From positions 13,069,838 to 13,133,837 of the forward strand of contig OU452236.1 of NCBI GenBank assembly GCA_911728455.2: a DNA stretch of 64,000 bases. The letters run 5' to 3'. This DNA is from Marthasterias glacialis (taxonomy: Eukaryota > Echinodermata > Asteroidea > Forcipulatida > Asteriidae). The position numbers were made by a program, and so were the translations under genes. Positions 13,101 to 28,100 of the stretch are shown piece after piece; the first letter of the stretch is position 1; each line of letters starts with the position of its first letter. The notes below the pieces were generated by a model. It was not told the DNA's origin, did not search any database, and saw only the letters and a list, made by a program, of their open reading frames with translations.

Positions 13101-16100
13101 TATACAATAATATGTTAAAAATATGAGAGCATCCAACAGATACTTTTGGGGATATCATTGATATTAAAAAAACAAGGAAAACAATATTAAAAAATCATTC
13201 AAAAGAATAATAAATGTTAGCACAACCAAAATGTCAGACACAAAAAGAACCAACCAATTACAACCATCCAAGTCCACCGTGGACATGATACCATTCAACT
13301 GCACAGACCGTGTACGGTGGCAAAACTATACACACAACTGTGTACATGTGTGAACTCTGTGCATTCACCAGTGATATCATAATATTGCATGCTGGCTTAG
13401 CTGATCTATCATTCAAAATCACAGTGGATGTTTTCGTCAGACAGTAGGAGGGTTGACTGTGTACTGTGTGGATGCAGTCACTTTATATTTGTAACTACAT
13501 ACCGCAGACTAGCATAGTTTATGCACCATTCCAAACTAAAGTGGTTGATATTGAATAGTCAGAGAGTGGGAGGGTTAACTGGACTGTGCAGACTGCATCA
13601 CCAGATATTGAATGGTCAGGTAGACGGAGGGTTGACTGTAGACTTTGTAGATGCATTCACCACCTGATATGTTTCAGGCTGGCTGAGTATTATTCAAAAT
13701 CACGGTGGATGAGATTGAATGGTTAGGCAGTAGGAGGGTTGACTGTGTACTGTGCAGATGCATTCACCACTTGATATCATGTTTCAGGCTGTCTATTTAA
13801 AACCATTGGGTGATATTGAATGGTAGGAGGGTTTAATAATTCTACTAAAAACATATGTATGTGTTACATGTAATCATTTACTAGACAAATACGTACAGTT
13901 CCTGTAACTACCCTAATATTGATGTCTATGTTTACAAAGTTCCCTGATAGTATTTCTTTCAGGATATCAAGTTTCTTTCTCTAGTCCGGATGATTAAAAC
14001 TTAAAGGTCAGGAGATGTCATTGGAACTGGTAGATTTGCAAGTACAGGAACTTTACTTCCTTGTGCAGAGAGCCTAATAATATCCTCTTATAAAATATTA
14101 TAGTAGGTGACGTTTTGATAGATTTCAATAAAAATTCCTGTTAAACTTGATTTGTTTGGGGTTTTTCCCGTTGAATGTACGACTTAAAAGCTAATCCTGA
14201 CAACATTATTAAAATTCCTGTGAGTGACTAAACTTGGTGATGGAATACCTCAGGATGTGAAAATTATAATCCCATGATCTTGTTCACAGTGACTACAAAT
14301 ATTGGAACATTCTGTATTTTGTGCATTGTCCATGGCATATGCAAAAGTTTGTGTCTGCTTTTCGTTTTGAAACAGCATCATCTGTCAAAAGTCGTTCAGA
14401 GAGATTAAAAAACACAAAAAAAAAACCACACATTTTCGCTGAAAATCAGGCCATGCAACTTTAATTGTATAAAATGAATGTATCAAGGAATATTTTCTGC
14501 TTAAAATCTTCATATACATGTAATCTGGCTGAGAACAGATGAAACTTATTTTGGGGTTTTCCTCAATCTTCCAGAGCATTTTCAGAGTGTGCCCAAAAGG
14601 AAACATCATTGTTCCTGAGACCATGAGTCAGTTTATAAAGAGGAAACCTGTTGGTCACGCATGATAGTTGGTACGTGTTTCTGCGGCTGCGACCATGATA
14701 ACCACAACCGATAACAACCGATAATAACCACAACCGATAAGAACATTTCCTTTTGTAGAATCTATATGTGAGCATACCTGTGTTTCATCATTGCATTTAG
14801 GTACACGTACCTATATTTCATCATTGCAATTAGGAAAGTACCGGTGGCTTTATGACCAAACTGCAACCAGTGGCGCACTAAGAAAATGTGACCATGTCCG
14901 CAATGGCCGGTGCAGCTATGGCCGGTGCTACTGTTGCTAAGGATGATGCTGTGGGCATCCAATGCTCCAATGCTTGTTAACAAGCCGCCGCCACTAATTC
15001 AGACATGGATTATCTGTGGAGGGGGCTGAGAGAACAATTTGGGGCAGGGGGCTAGGGAGCACCTCTTTTCGTAATTCACGTTGCATAGATTTGACATTTT
15101 CTCGGTAGAGATAACAAAAATCCCAGTTCTTTAAAAAGAATCTTTGTCTTCTTGGCTTTGTCAAGTCAGAGTTTCTTTGTGCCAGCGGCACTCTTAAAGA
15201 AAAAATGATTCTGGCAATTCGGAGAACATAATCCGTCAGGCTGGACGGGAAAAAAATGTAACATTCGAGGCAGCAACTGGTTAACAGTTAAAATCTAGAC
15301 AGTTATTTCTCTTGACAGTTATAATCCAACATTGGGAGAGATTATCTCTTCAGAGTCAACAGGGGGATTAACTCTCACTAAGATTATGAAAGGAATAGGA
15401 GGGCCTATTGTTAGCTTTGAAAACAAGATTAAGGGATAAGTATGCCTAGAAACTATAATCACTATCAGCTCAAATACAAATTGAAGATTTATCAGGGGTC
15501 TTCCAGTTTCGGAATGGGACACCATTTCACCATTTTTTTTACAAACAACCAGCTTTTCTTCTTCTTCTAGATTACAAATAACAAAACAGGACTTCCAGGT
15601 ACAGCCTGGTAAACAGGTTTCTATCACGGGAAATAATGGGTGTTGATGTGAACAGGATCTTGTGTTGTTGTAACCTGAGGATGTCCTCCGGTGATATGCA
15701 ACAATATCTCCAAACTGATATACTCTAAACTGATAGCTCCCTTGGTAGTGGCCCTATCGGTTAATCGTACAATCGTTATATCCTTTCTCTTGACAGGATT
15801 TTGTGTAAAAAGTGCATTCACCTTGAGAAGCTATCTAAGCATGTCATGGCCGTGCATCGGACTCAAGTTCTGGTGGTCAAGTCATCAGGTTTTGGGTTCG
15901 AATCCTGGTCATGACACTTGTGCCCTTGAGCAAGACACTTCACTATAATTGCTTTTCTTCACCCAGGGGTAAATGGGTTCCTGTGAGGGCAGAGATGGTT
16001 CATGTGATTGATTTAGCTTGATGCGCTACACACTTGGTAGCGCAGGCTGTATACTCCCAAGGGAGCTGAGATGGTTTAAGGAATGAAATAAATGGCCCAG

Positions 16101-19100
16101 TGACCAGGGGTAATAATGTTCGAGCACCATGAGCGTCACTGAGTGACAGATTTTAGCACTTTATAAGAAGCCCCTAGTATGTTACTGCTGTCTACTTTGT
16201 CTTGTTCCCTTTGAACACAATAACACAATAGCAAATTCTCAGTAATCTAAAAGGGGTCAGACTGTTTTTCTCTATTAGCCTCAAACTGGCTATCAGGAGA
16301 CAAACAAAATTATAAATTATAAATTTTAAATACACCCAATTATAAATTTTTCACAAGTAAATCAAATCCTTTACACGTTAACTCGTTTAACTGCTTTGAA
16401 AGAGTCAACTTACTTTTGTATTTGCTCCAGTGATAAATTGCCGTGGACTTTGCCCGTCTTGTACCTGGATATGTCAAAAGAAAACAATCAAAAGAGTTTG
16501 CGATAGTTAAAAATGTATATATTCCCAAACTGAAGGGCTCTCCAGACAATCCATAGATTCTGGTTGAGCATTGTGTTTCTGTCTTTTTTTATCACACAAT
16601 TATTTTAAACAATTGTTAATTTGACAACTCTTAATTGTGGCTTCTATCCATCTATAACTTGTTCATGGTTAGAGCTATCACATACTCTTTTGACAATCCC
16701 TTTATCGTTGAAGTCAAGAGGATGGGTGTTCCGCCAGGCACCTAGTACTTGTTACCTTGCAGCACCTTGTTAAATCTTATTGTAAACTCGTTGTTTCTGG
16801 CAGTGGCTGCTGAATGCGCTGCAGCACCTTGTAAACTCTTGTAAGGTGCTACATAAATGGCTCTCATAATTCACAAACTTCAAAAACCTGTCTTAAAAAA
16901 TAATTTAATAAGCCCCTTGGGTACCTGGTTGTTGGTAGATACATGTACTCTACAAGACTCCGGTGTTATTATCATTACTGGCATTTTTTCCTGTTATGTC
17001 TTTGCAAGTTTGATTTCTCTTTCTTTTTAAAAGCTTTCTTTATCGCTTGTTAAACAACTTACTTTTGGTTTGTTTGTAGATTTCTCTGCTTTTGTGTTAG
17101 TGGGTTTTTCTTTTGTTCGTTTTTATTTGTTTGGAAATTTAGTTTTTACTTGTTTGTTCTGAACACAGGGAGTTGATTAGAAGAAGTTGTTTTTGTTTGA
17201 CCTCCCCCAAACCAACATCCCACCCTAGCCCTTGCCTACACACCTGTCCAGTAAGATCTGTAGAACCTGCATCTGATTGGTGAACGTCTGGTAAGTTGTG
17301 AAGAAGATGTTGATGTAGCTGGAGTCCATCTCTTCCAGGGCAACAGGGAGATACTCAACCAGGGTCTCCAGGGGAGCAGCCTTGATTGTCTTCACCTTGA
17401 CGGTCTCCCACTCAAGACCAGAGTTCTGCTCCGCATTCCCCTACAGAACAATAACAATAATAACGTGGACAAAAACTAGCAATATGTGTTTATTTTAAAC
17501 AAACATAGTTTAAGTCTATTCAAAAAAACAAAAAAACAACCAGAAACAAAGATAATAAATCAATGGAGAATAGGAAAAGACATGCATAATCATTTGAAAG
17601 AGACCTTGAAACATAGAAATAGTAAAAAAAAATCCATAGTGCATTGTGTATGAAATTTAACATGCTTGAATAAATCTGTAACTTGCACACATGTATTTCT
17701 CTCTTTGAACCAGAATACAAATCAAATTATTATAGCTTTATTTGAGAATCAACCATTTAATTATCTAGTTATCTACATATTTATCTATTTAAATCTCTAA
17801 CTACCAAATTTGCATTTTCATGTCTTGTTTTCAACACACAGTGTACATTATATGTACTCTGGGGAAATTGCAGCTTAAGTGTTGTTTTTCACTTCACCCA
17901 AGCTCAAAGCTGCACCGAGGGCATTTGGCTCGTTAACGCCACATGTTCCGGAAAGTGCATCTCATTTATACCTCCACGGCTCCTTCAATGGATTATTCAA
18001 CTTTGGATCATAAATCCAAATCTAATTGCCTTGAATTTGTGGCATTAGTGACTCATTAGCAATAGCAAGCAGCGTGTCTGTTCACTAACATCATTATGGG
18101 ATCCAGGGGCAATTGCATTTTTCTCTTTTAATAGTGAATGCCGTGAGCACTGGGCTGCATCTTTGTTGTGCTTGCCTGACATTAAACGTTATTATTTCAG
18201 TATAAGCAGGGTTCTCCCCAGGATTTTATCAAGAAATGTGGGGCATTATGGACAAACATTTTGCAAGTTTGGCCAAAGCATGTTGAAATGAAATGAGGTC
18301 CTTAGAATGTCTTTTTACTTAATGCTTGTTTGCTTCAAAAGCTCGGCTGTGCAATCTGGAGCATTTTAAATGGTTTTATTTAATGTTTGTTTTGTTTTTT
18401 TCGTGAATTTGATCTTAACGCGTGTCGGCCCGGAATTCATGCGTATTGGCCTGATACGCTAGCGTCTGTATAGGGAGAACCCTGGTACTAGCATCTCGGG
18501 TTTAGACAGCAGATTCAACACACACTTTGGTAACAGAGTAAATTACAGCTTAGCAGAAACAGGGTGCCAGCTAAAATACCATGTGATACACAATGTAATA
18601 CTTGTGTACAGTACATCACATGGCATTTGGACTAGTTGACCTGTTTTTTGCTGATCAATATTTTAACGTCGCTCATGGAACTTTTGAAGAAATACTAATA
18701 CTAAAAAACTCCATCCAGAATATTTCATGTACATTGGGAAAAAACCCTTGAGGAAATCAACAATAGCTTTTGGTTGGCACTGAGCCAAGTCATCATTTGG
18801 TGCCAACTGAAGATTGTTTAGACTGTATGTAAACTTCCTCAGATCTAGGTCAATACCGGATGTTGAGTGGAAGGGGGAGGTCTACCATAATGTCAAAAGG
18901 AATCTCAGCCTAACATATCCCCTCAAAATGTAACTCAAGTCAAAAGCATTATGTGGGTATCAACTCAACCCAGTACACTACGATGTGTACTAGACAGACT
19001 TTAAATCTCTCTGCAGCCTGCTACTCCCAGATTTGACACTGCCCATAGAAAGTGGCTTCGCAGTTGCTGCATCAACGATGAAGTGTTTGCTCCCTGCCAG

Positions 19101-22100
19101 TCTCAGTGAGGAGTTGCCACTGCCTCTTTTCAAACATCTCCTTAAGATGTGTCTACTCCTGTGAAAAATTTTAGACCAAAACCTCCCCCACCCCCTGTTT
19201 TCCAGTTTGATCGTATGTTCTTACTTGATTCCCTACTCTGTTTAGTATCACGTTCACTGTACGGCTCCTTTTAAAGCACTTGGGCCAAATTACTGAAGGA
19301 GGAATAAATACTATTAAAATTTAATTTGGTATCTTCATACCTCTTCCATGATGGATGCTACAGAGTGCCTGTAGCGCACCCTTTTGAGATAGACGTTGTA
19401 TATTGCACCATTCTGCTTCTCTTCCTTCCATAATTTCATGGCACCCTCCTGGAAAAGAAAGCAAAAATATTTGAAGGTCACTTTAACTAGTATTTTGGGG
19501 GTAGTTAGTGCCGATGACTAGCCACAGGCATGCCAGCTACTTCATGGCAGCAATAGACCGATCCATTAAGACCCGCCCCCTAAAAATATTGACCAATCAT
19601 ATATGTTTTATCTACATCACCACTGTACACATGGGCAGCAAAATGTGCGTCTCTTCATTGCCACACTGCAAGACATGAACGTGCGCACTATAAGTATGCA
19701 CACGCATGTTTACATTTTCCAATAGGATTTATCGTGTTAAACTTTTGTTGGGCATTCGATGGCGTAGCCAAGGTTGTGATTGGTCACCACGTAAGGGGGT
19801 AGGGCTTAATGGATGGGTTTAATGCCTCCATGCCCCTTGGTCATTGCCTGCCATGGTGCCTCTTGAAGTGTTTCAGCAGAAGCTTAAATTATCCTCATGG
19901 AGGTGCCCTCTGCCTAGAATGCTCTCGAACACCCTTTCTGTGATTAGCATTTTTGTCCTTTTGTTTTGTCCTTTAACTCCCAAGCGAGTCGTAGGGGCGC
20001 AGGGCCAGCAAGTGGAGTACAAGACTTCTTCAGTCTTGCTGGTTGACTGCAAGGGTTTGTGCAAATGTCAGGCCAATCCACTCTTTGATGTTATCAGTCC
20101 ATCATTTTGGTTTTCTCACTCTTGATTAACATACAGGCCTAAATCCTACTTAATCTTTTTAAGGTAAAAGCTATAGTTATAGGAATCCGGCTGCCATGTT
20201 CCCAATTCTGATTAAAAACCTACATAAGCACCACTGTTAATTACTACAAAAAGCCTCACCCACAAAGCCTTACTAGGAAACAGAAGTAAATGTCATAAAA
20301 ATAAACTGTTTAACAGTGTTTGTGTAAACAGCATACAGGAAAAGGAATTGATAAACATGTGGAAATTAAAGCTACATTCTCAAGTGAGTCAAAAGGTGGC
20401 TTTGAAATTAGGTCTCAAAAGTTGATACTTCGAACTTGTGAAATTCACAAAATGTTCGGTAGTTGAGGATAATGTGTTTACCAAATATTTCTTTTCGAAT
20501 TAATTACTTTATTATTTTAAAAGTAAACCCAGATATCTTGAATTATGTGTTTCTAAAGTTTAACGGTCATCCCACAAAAAAACACGCTTAAATAAATTAT
20601 AGCTACATGTCATGGCCGATTATTCTGGAACATCGAACTCAAGCAGCGGAGGCGCTACGGGGCGGCAAATTCCCCACCAGTTATTTTTTTTTCAGCAGTA
20701 CAAAATTACACATAAATATTTTTGTTGCCCCCCTAAAGTTAAGCTTGCCCCCCTCTTGCCCCGCTCCCGCCCCCCCCCCCCACCAGATTAGCAGATCTGG
20801 TGCCGCCGCTGAACTCAAGTTCTGATGGCTGAGTCATCGGAGTGTGGGTTCAAATCTCGTGTGGGTTCAAAATGCTTAAGTGTTTTTGGGCAAGACATTC
20901 AACTACAATTTCTTTTCAATGCCCACTAAATGGGTGTCTGCAATGGTAGATAGTTAATGTAAATGATTAGCAACCTGCTGGTGCTGCTTACTCCAAAGGA
21001 GTTGAGATGGTTTCAGGAATGCTTAATGCCTAATGAAGAGGGATAGTAATAGTGTGAGGTGCTTCGATACAAGGTTTAAAAGCACAGGTCTAATGAATGC
21101 ATATCATAATTATTTTTAGCAGCACTTTGGAAAATGGAAGCGTTTAAAAAACAAGTTCTCAAAGAAATGAACAAACACCACAATATGTAGCTGGGTATTT
21201 TCACAGATTTAAAAATCACCGAAGTTCAGTTCCTTAAATCAAAATTATTTGAACAATGATCATTCAAAGCCTGGGTTGAGCCTGAAAAATATGGACATCA
21301 TCTCAAATGGGAAGAGAAAGATCCAGAAAAACAAACAAATACTTGCAAACATTTGGATTATAGGCCTATTTCATCAGTGTGTTGTATTCTAGTACAACCA
21401 AGAAATTCTCATATAAAGTGTACAAATGCATACATGTAAGATTTGGAAATGCTACGGTTTAAGACCTACATGTATTAATCATGCCAACTATTTTTTGTTC
21501 CAGAACAGGACAGTGTTACAGCCTGCAAAACAGAAGTGGGGAGGTCTATATCCACTAGGTCCAGCTTGCAATTACCGATAAGGGAATGCGATCCCGTAAC
21601 GCCGGTCGTATTTCAACATCTGAGCTCTTTGACATGGGAGGCAGCCAAGCTCCAATGCTCTGTACACAGCGCTGGAGTACATGGGTATTGAACGATTAAA
21701 GGCTGAAGATGGAAATTGTACTCATTCCCCATCCTTGATGGATATCCTCAGATGAAATTACCGCTGTTTGCGCTAGTTTTTTTAAAGTTTTTTTTTTTAT
21801 CCAGATGAATGGATGTTTGAGTGTCCCTATTTGAAACACCTTGTTTTGGTTACCTTACTTAATCTAAGTACTCCACAGAGGCAACAGAGGCAACTGCCTC
21901 CATTGCCCCTGGTCATTGCCTTGGTGCCCTTGAAATGTTACAGTACAAATTTCCAATTTCCTGATAGAGGTGCCTATCATCAAGAAGAAAATGCCTTGGT
22001 GCTAATTAATTGAGAAATATTCTGTTTTGCAACTTTTTTACTTTTTCACTTTCAGGAACAGGGTTTTACCCAGAATTTGTAATACAGGATGTGAAAATTT

Positions 22101-25100
22101 AATGCGAATTGGGGGAAAAATGTGTTTTAAACTATTGACTACAATACTTTAATTGCCGAAAAAAACAAAAACAATCCTGAAGGACTTTACATAATAATAA
22201 TAATGCACAGTTCTTATATAGTGCTTAAGCACACCCGATGGGCTTCGCAAAGTGTTCAGTATTTTGTTTTTTCTGCAAGGTGTGCGGAGTTACACATTTT
22301 GTAGTATGAGACATGTTCCTAACAGTTTACAAGGTTCTATGGCGTAATCTACAGCCGATCAAACCAGTGCACTGGGTTCTTTTACATATATTGCACAACA
22401 CACGGGACCAATGGTTAAGTGTCACGACCAGGACTCGAACCCATACTCTGCTGATCGAAAAACACCAGAGCTCGAGTCCGGTGTTCTTACCCGCTTGGCC
22501 ACGACACGCCACATACTTGTGCAGTGCAATAACTCAAAATGGACCTTAGGACACAGGCTTATCAAGGTAGTGTCAACACCAAGCTGGGTAATAATAATAG
22601 ATACTTAATCTCCTGAACTCTTGAACTGAACGCTATTAATGCATGCATACACTGCACAGCTAATACTGGTATATTTTCTTACACAAATATTTAACTTGAT
22701 GATAGGTTGTATCTATGAAACTTCTTTATTTACCTTTTGTAAAGTACAACTGTCCGAATTGTTTTTCAGGTCATAAAGTGGATACTCAAAACACATAAGG
22801 TTATGAAACAGGCAGTTTTTGGTCTCTCACCAGCCTCAGTATGAGATTCATCACCAGGCTGAATTGAAAGAGCTTTTGGGAACAGTTACTTCAACACTAG
22901 AAAAGTAGGTCAAAGGGCATGATTTCTTCACATCTAGAGAAAATAACTGCTATTTATATAATTATATTTTATTTTTCACCGACAGACAAAAAAGTCCTGC
23001 ATTTAAGTCCGAATAGGAAAGTAACATCATTGTATTCACCCACAAGCATAATAATAATAATTTACAGTACAAGCATCTTGCTCAAGGACACAAATGTCAT
23101 GACCGGGAATCGAACCCACACCCCGATGACTTAACCACCAGAACTTGAGTCCGGTGCACTAAACCACTCGGCCACGACACGCTTTAACAACATTGCATTC
23201 AAACGAAGTTAATTAAATAAAACTTAAAAGCTGTTGCCACAGTAGTTGGGACTCAGTCCAGAGTGATCGAAACTAGACAAACAGTTTCTATTCCCATCAT
23301 TTTATAACATGTATCTCGTGCTCTCTTGTACTATGGTTGTACAGACTGTAATGCCTGTGACAGCAGTAATGGATATGGTATCCTTCGACCCCTTTAATCT
23401 ATTACCATTTCAGATAACTCTGGTCAAGATCATGTCAAAATAAACGGGAGACTTTGAAAGGTGCAGAGATAATCACAGTGGAGGTTTGCAGTATCAATCT
23501 CTTCAGTGTTGGCTTTGAAATGTGTGGGTGGTAAGATAAGTTTTGTTTTTGTTTTTTGTTTTTTTTTGGGGGGGAAGGGGGGTTTGAACTGCACTAAAAA
23601 ACAACCCCTGCCCATTCTCAGAAGTAAAGCATCAATATCTGATTACTTTTTTTATAACACGACACTAGAAACTTATGTTTTGGAGAATATTTCAGCAGTT
23701 TATTTTCCAACCTGCACATAATTATGAAAGTGGACAAAAATGGGACCAATAAATAAATGGAGCCTACTGAGTAACTAGAAGCAAGAGCGCTTTAAGAGCG
23801 CTTTCCCTGCACTTTCCATATCTGTGAACCCCACCTTAGACTACTAGACCTGTACCATTGTGTGGCCATCTTTGTTGGATTCCCTGTTCACACAGTGATA
23901 ATGACAGTTGGGTCCAGAGTCCCAGACTATTTTTCCATCCAGAGCCTCAGTTTGGTTTACATTGGGATGAACGCCAGAATTAAGCAAAATAATAAAGGTA
24001 TGTTCTGAAAAGGTATTTTAGTCCCAATCACATCGCAAAAATGAACATTTCTTTCTCATCTCCTGAGAACTAAATATAAAGGAAACTTTTATTGAATACC
24101 AGAACGTTTCTCCTGACAATTGTCACTTTTATGTTTTTACAAAGTGAAGTGGTAATAAAAGACACAGTACTGCAGAATTGGCAATTAACCCCCCCCCCCT
24201 CCTCCCTCAATCTAATTTATTCTGAGAGCTTCTTTAGCATTAAGTTCAAGTACCAATTCTCCAGAGAAATAATTCCATCTGAAATACAGTCAAATTTAAG
24301 CAAATAGCTTTTGAACCCAGCCAACAAATCACCATTGCTTCATCATAATAATAACAATAATAATAATAATAATAGTGGTTTCTTATATATGGCTCTCAAA
24401 TCCGACATTCAGTGACGCTCATGGCACTCCAATATTTACCCTGGTCACTGGGCCATTAATTTCATTCCTTAAACCATCTCAGCTCCCTTGGGAGTATACA
24501 GCCTGTGCTGCCGAGTACATGACATTAGCTCACCAAGCTAAATCAATCACATGAACCATCTCTGCCCTCACAGGTACCAATTTACACTGGGTGAAGAGAA
24601 GCAGTTATAGTTTTAAGTGTCTTGCTCAAGGATACAAGTGTCATGACCGGGATTCGTACCCACACCCTGATGACTTACAATGTAGCCATCAGAATTTGAG
24701 TCCGGCGCAACAAACCACTCGACCACGACACGCCACCCTTACTTCGACTGATGCAATCAAAATAAACCTTATGAGTGTGCACAAAATCCCAAACAAAAAC
24801 ACAAACCTTTCACTAAATCATTTTCACTAAAAAGTGATTCCCAAATTCAATGGAATTTTTCACAGGTTGTATGGTGTGTTTACTGAAAACTAAAGGATGG
24901 GAATTAAATTCCATTTTTTTCACAAACTAGAAATAAACGCATGCTCCATACTCACTTTGTTCAACCATGATGCCCTAAACACATGAGTGCTGCAAGTAGA
25001 ATCCCTAGTATTGTCTAAACTGCACTGATTTTGTCCCATATCAATCCTAAAAAAAGTCCACAGAACAGGTGCCGCCGATAAGTCTCCACCAAGCTAAAAA

Positions 25101-28100
25101 AAAAAACACCACTAGAATCCACTCCGTTTATAGTCACTTCCAGATCCAAATAAAGGATTATTACCCAAAACAAAAACACTGCTCGGGATTTTCACCATTC
25201 ATTGTAGAATCTTTCTCAAAAATGACATCCTCACAGGGAAAGCAAGTTACATTATTTTGTGATTTCCCAATTTATGAAGGAACAAAGTTTCCCAACAATA
25301 GGTTTCTTTGGTGGACCACGGAGCAGATTGCGTCAGTCCTACATCAAGTCCTGTAACTGATGGGACTAACACGAGCGTAACATCAACGGTTAGCTAGCAG
25401 TACCAACAGCTACGTTACGAAATCCATGAGGCAAAGCACGAGAAAATACTGATGACAGGGCTTGGATATCATTCTCAACGCTTCCTATCCACAACTCTGA
25501 ATATCACACAAGTCTATTAAATGTACATGTAGGGTAGTGTTGCAGTCCTACCCTATACTATTACAAGCAAGTCACTAACTACTCTGCATAATGAACTCCA
25601 CTACCCAATGAGGAAACGGCAGATTGAGTCACGTGTCAGACTCATTTCCCGTATCCTGTAGGGCTTGATAATTCGTACACTACATCCCTACAGAATTCAG
25701 CCTAATGCTTCCACAAGATCCACACCTAAAATTGGTAATTACATCCTGATTCTAGACAATGAACAGGATTAGAATTCAAATCATGTGTGAGTTATCCGTC
25801 AAATTTGCTGCCATTGTAGCAATTTCTAACTTTGGCCTGAGGGGTCATCCAACATTTCGTCATTTTCAAAGATTGTACAAATGGAAAGTACTTTATGTGG
25901 TCTCCAAACCACCCTATCTCTCCATGAATTAGTTCTTCTCAATCATTTCCTCCTCTGACTGTAATCAGGGGCGGATCCAGGATTTTCCAAATGGGGGGGC
26001 GTGAAATTTACCGATCAAGCAGCAAATGATGTTTGAAGCCCTAACACTAACAGCGTGGGGTCAGGGACCCTCAAATGTCCTGAAAAGCATGAACATCGTT
26101 TTTTACCCGCCTCTTATTGTTTGACCTAACAGTGAACACTGTAGTATAATGTCGAAAGTTTATTTCTCATTGCAAGTGGGCGGGATGATATCTTGATTTT
26201 TTTTTTGGAAGGAAAAATAGGGAGGCGTGCGCCCCTCACATCCCCCCCTGGATCCGCCCCTGGTGATCGACATGTTTCCCTCACAGCATGCCCCCAAAAA
26301 TCAACACTTCAAGGCCATACGAACATTGCACTACATTGTAAATGTACTAAACAGAGGTGCTCAGTCAGTGTAAAAAAATCTTTCAAAAGTAATCCCTTTC
26401 TAAAAAGGTTACAGAATTTAAAATCTGACAGTAACTTGACTGTGCTCCGTCTCGACTGATACTCAGATTTTCTCATCATGTTTTCATTTGGAAACATTAC
26501 GATTTATTCATTTAATTATTTATTTATTTCCTTTATTTACCCAGGGTGAGCCAAATTGTAGGTGTCGCGGCTGAGCAGATAAGAACACCGGACTCAAGCT
26601 CTGGTGTTTCTGATCAGCAGAGTGTGGGTTCGAGTCCCGCTCGTGACACTTGTGTCCTTTTAAGCAAAACCATTATTGCTGCGTCCTTCTGATTGGACGT
26701 AAATCTGTAGGTCTTGTGTGTTGTGTAATGCACTTTAAAGAACCCAGTGCACTTATCGCAAAGAGAAGGGGTTCGCCCCGGTGTTCCTGGTTTGATCGGC
26801 TGCAGATTGCGCCACAGCACCTTGTAAACCATTACATGGTGCTATGTGAAGGAACAGGTCTCATACTTAAAAAACGTAACTCATCAAACCTTGCAGGAAA
26901 CAATACTGAGCGCTTTGAGACGCCCATTGGGTGTGATAAAGCGCTATATAAGAACTGCGTATTATTTTATTACTATTATTATTATTATTAAATCAGTACA
27001 AAGACTGGTTTCCATTTGGGCCCTGCGTGTTAAAGTGTAGAACAAACATTACATTACATTAAAAAGTATTTAGACGTAAAAACAATGTAAAACTCACAAT
27101 AAACGCAATAACTATAATCACATAATTGAGTAAAAGGCTAGAAAAGAACAATGATAGAACTATCTAAATATGTACACATGTAAAACTGAAAGCAATACAA
27201 CAAATATAATGTTAGAAAGTAGTAAAATATATAAATATATAGTTATAATAAAGTTCTGATTTAAAAGCAAAAATAATACAATATTGTATAAAAGGCGGGA
27301 AACTGCAAGAAACTGCAATTAAAAGGAAACTCACAAAGGTACAAAATAAAAATTAAGCGATAAAGAGTTCAAAAAGCTTAGTTTTAAAACCAGACAGGGA
27401 CTAAATTTTTCTCAGACGATATGGCATTCCACATTTTGGCTCAAAAAATAGCAAAACTTGAGCACAAGCTTTCCTTCTTGGCTATAGGAACTAGTAGTAA
27501 GGTTGTCATTTTGCTTTGTAGTGCAGTGTGTGAATTGAACAATCTCCAGATACAGAATATGGATTTCATCATATTTCGAGTGGAAAAAAAATGATTCTCA
27601 ACATTGTGACAATCTCTACGTTCATCACAGCTACATGAGCCCATAATTATTACAGTTGCCGTGGAATTTCCCCCATGCTGCATTGCTCATTTTGGGTTTG
27701 GCAAAACAACCATGTCAAATATTCCTCCCACTTTCTCCACCTCTCTAGGGAGTCATTCAGCCATCGGTTGCCATAGTGCTCACAAGTATATGATCCTCCC
27801 CTGCATGGACAGGCCACGCATTAACCCACATCACCCACGACAACTATCCCGTGCATGCCCCTTGAGTTGAGAACTTGGCTGCCGTTGTGTGCACTTAAAG
27901 TTGCATGGCCAGATTTTTTGCGCCGAAAGAACAAAACAAATAATTTTCTCTGAACGAATTCTGATAGGTGATGATGTTTCAAAATGAAAAACCATAAAAA
28001 ACTTTTGCGTCTGCCACGCACAATACACCAAGTATTTGTTAATATTATAAGTTATCACACGTGCGCTTGGGGAAATATGGCAAAATATAGTGCTTCTGCG

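Noticed and set aside
22313-22608. Several short frames on both strands
   Set aside because: All fall within a tRNA-derived SINE and recur with it elsewhere.
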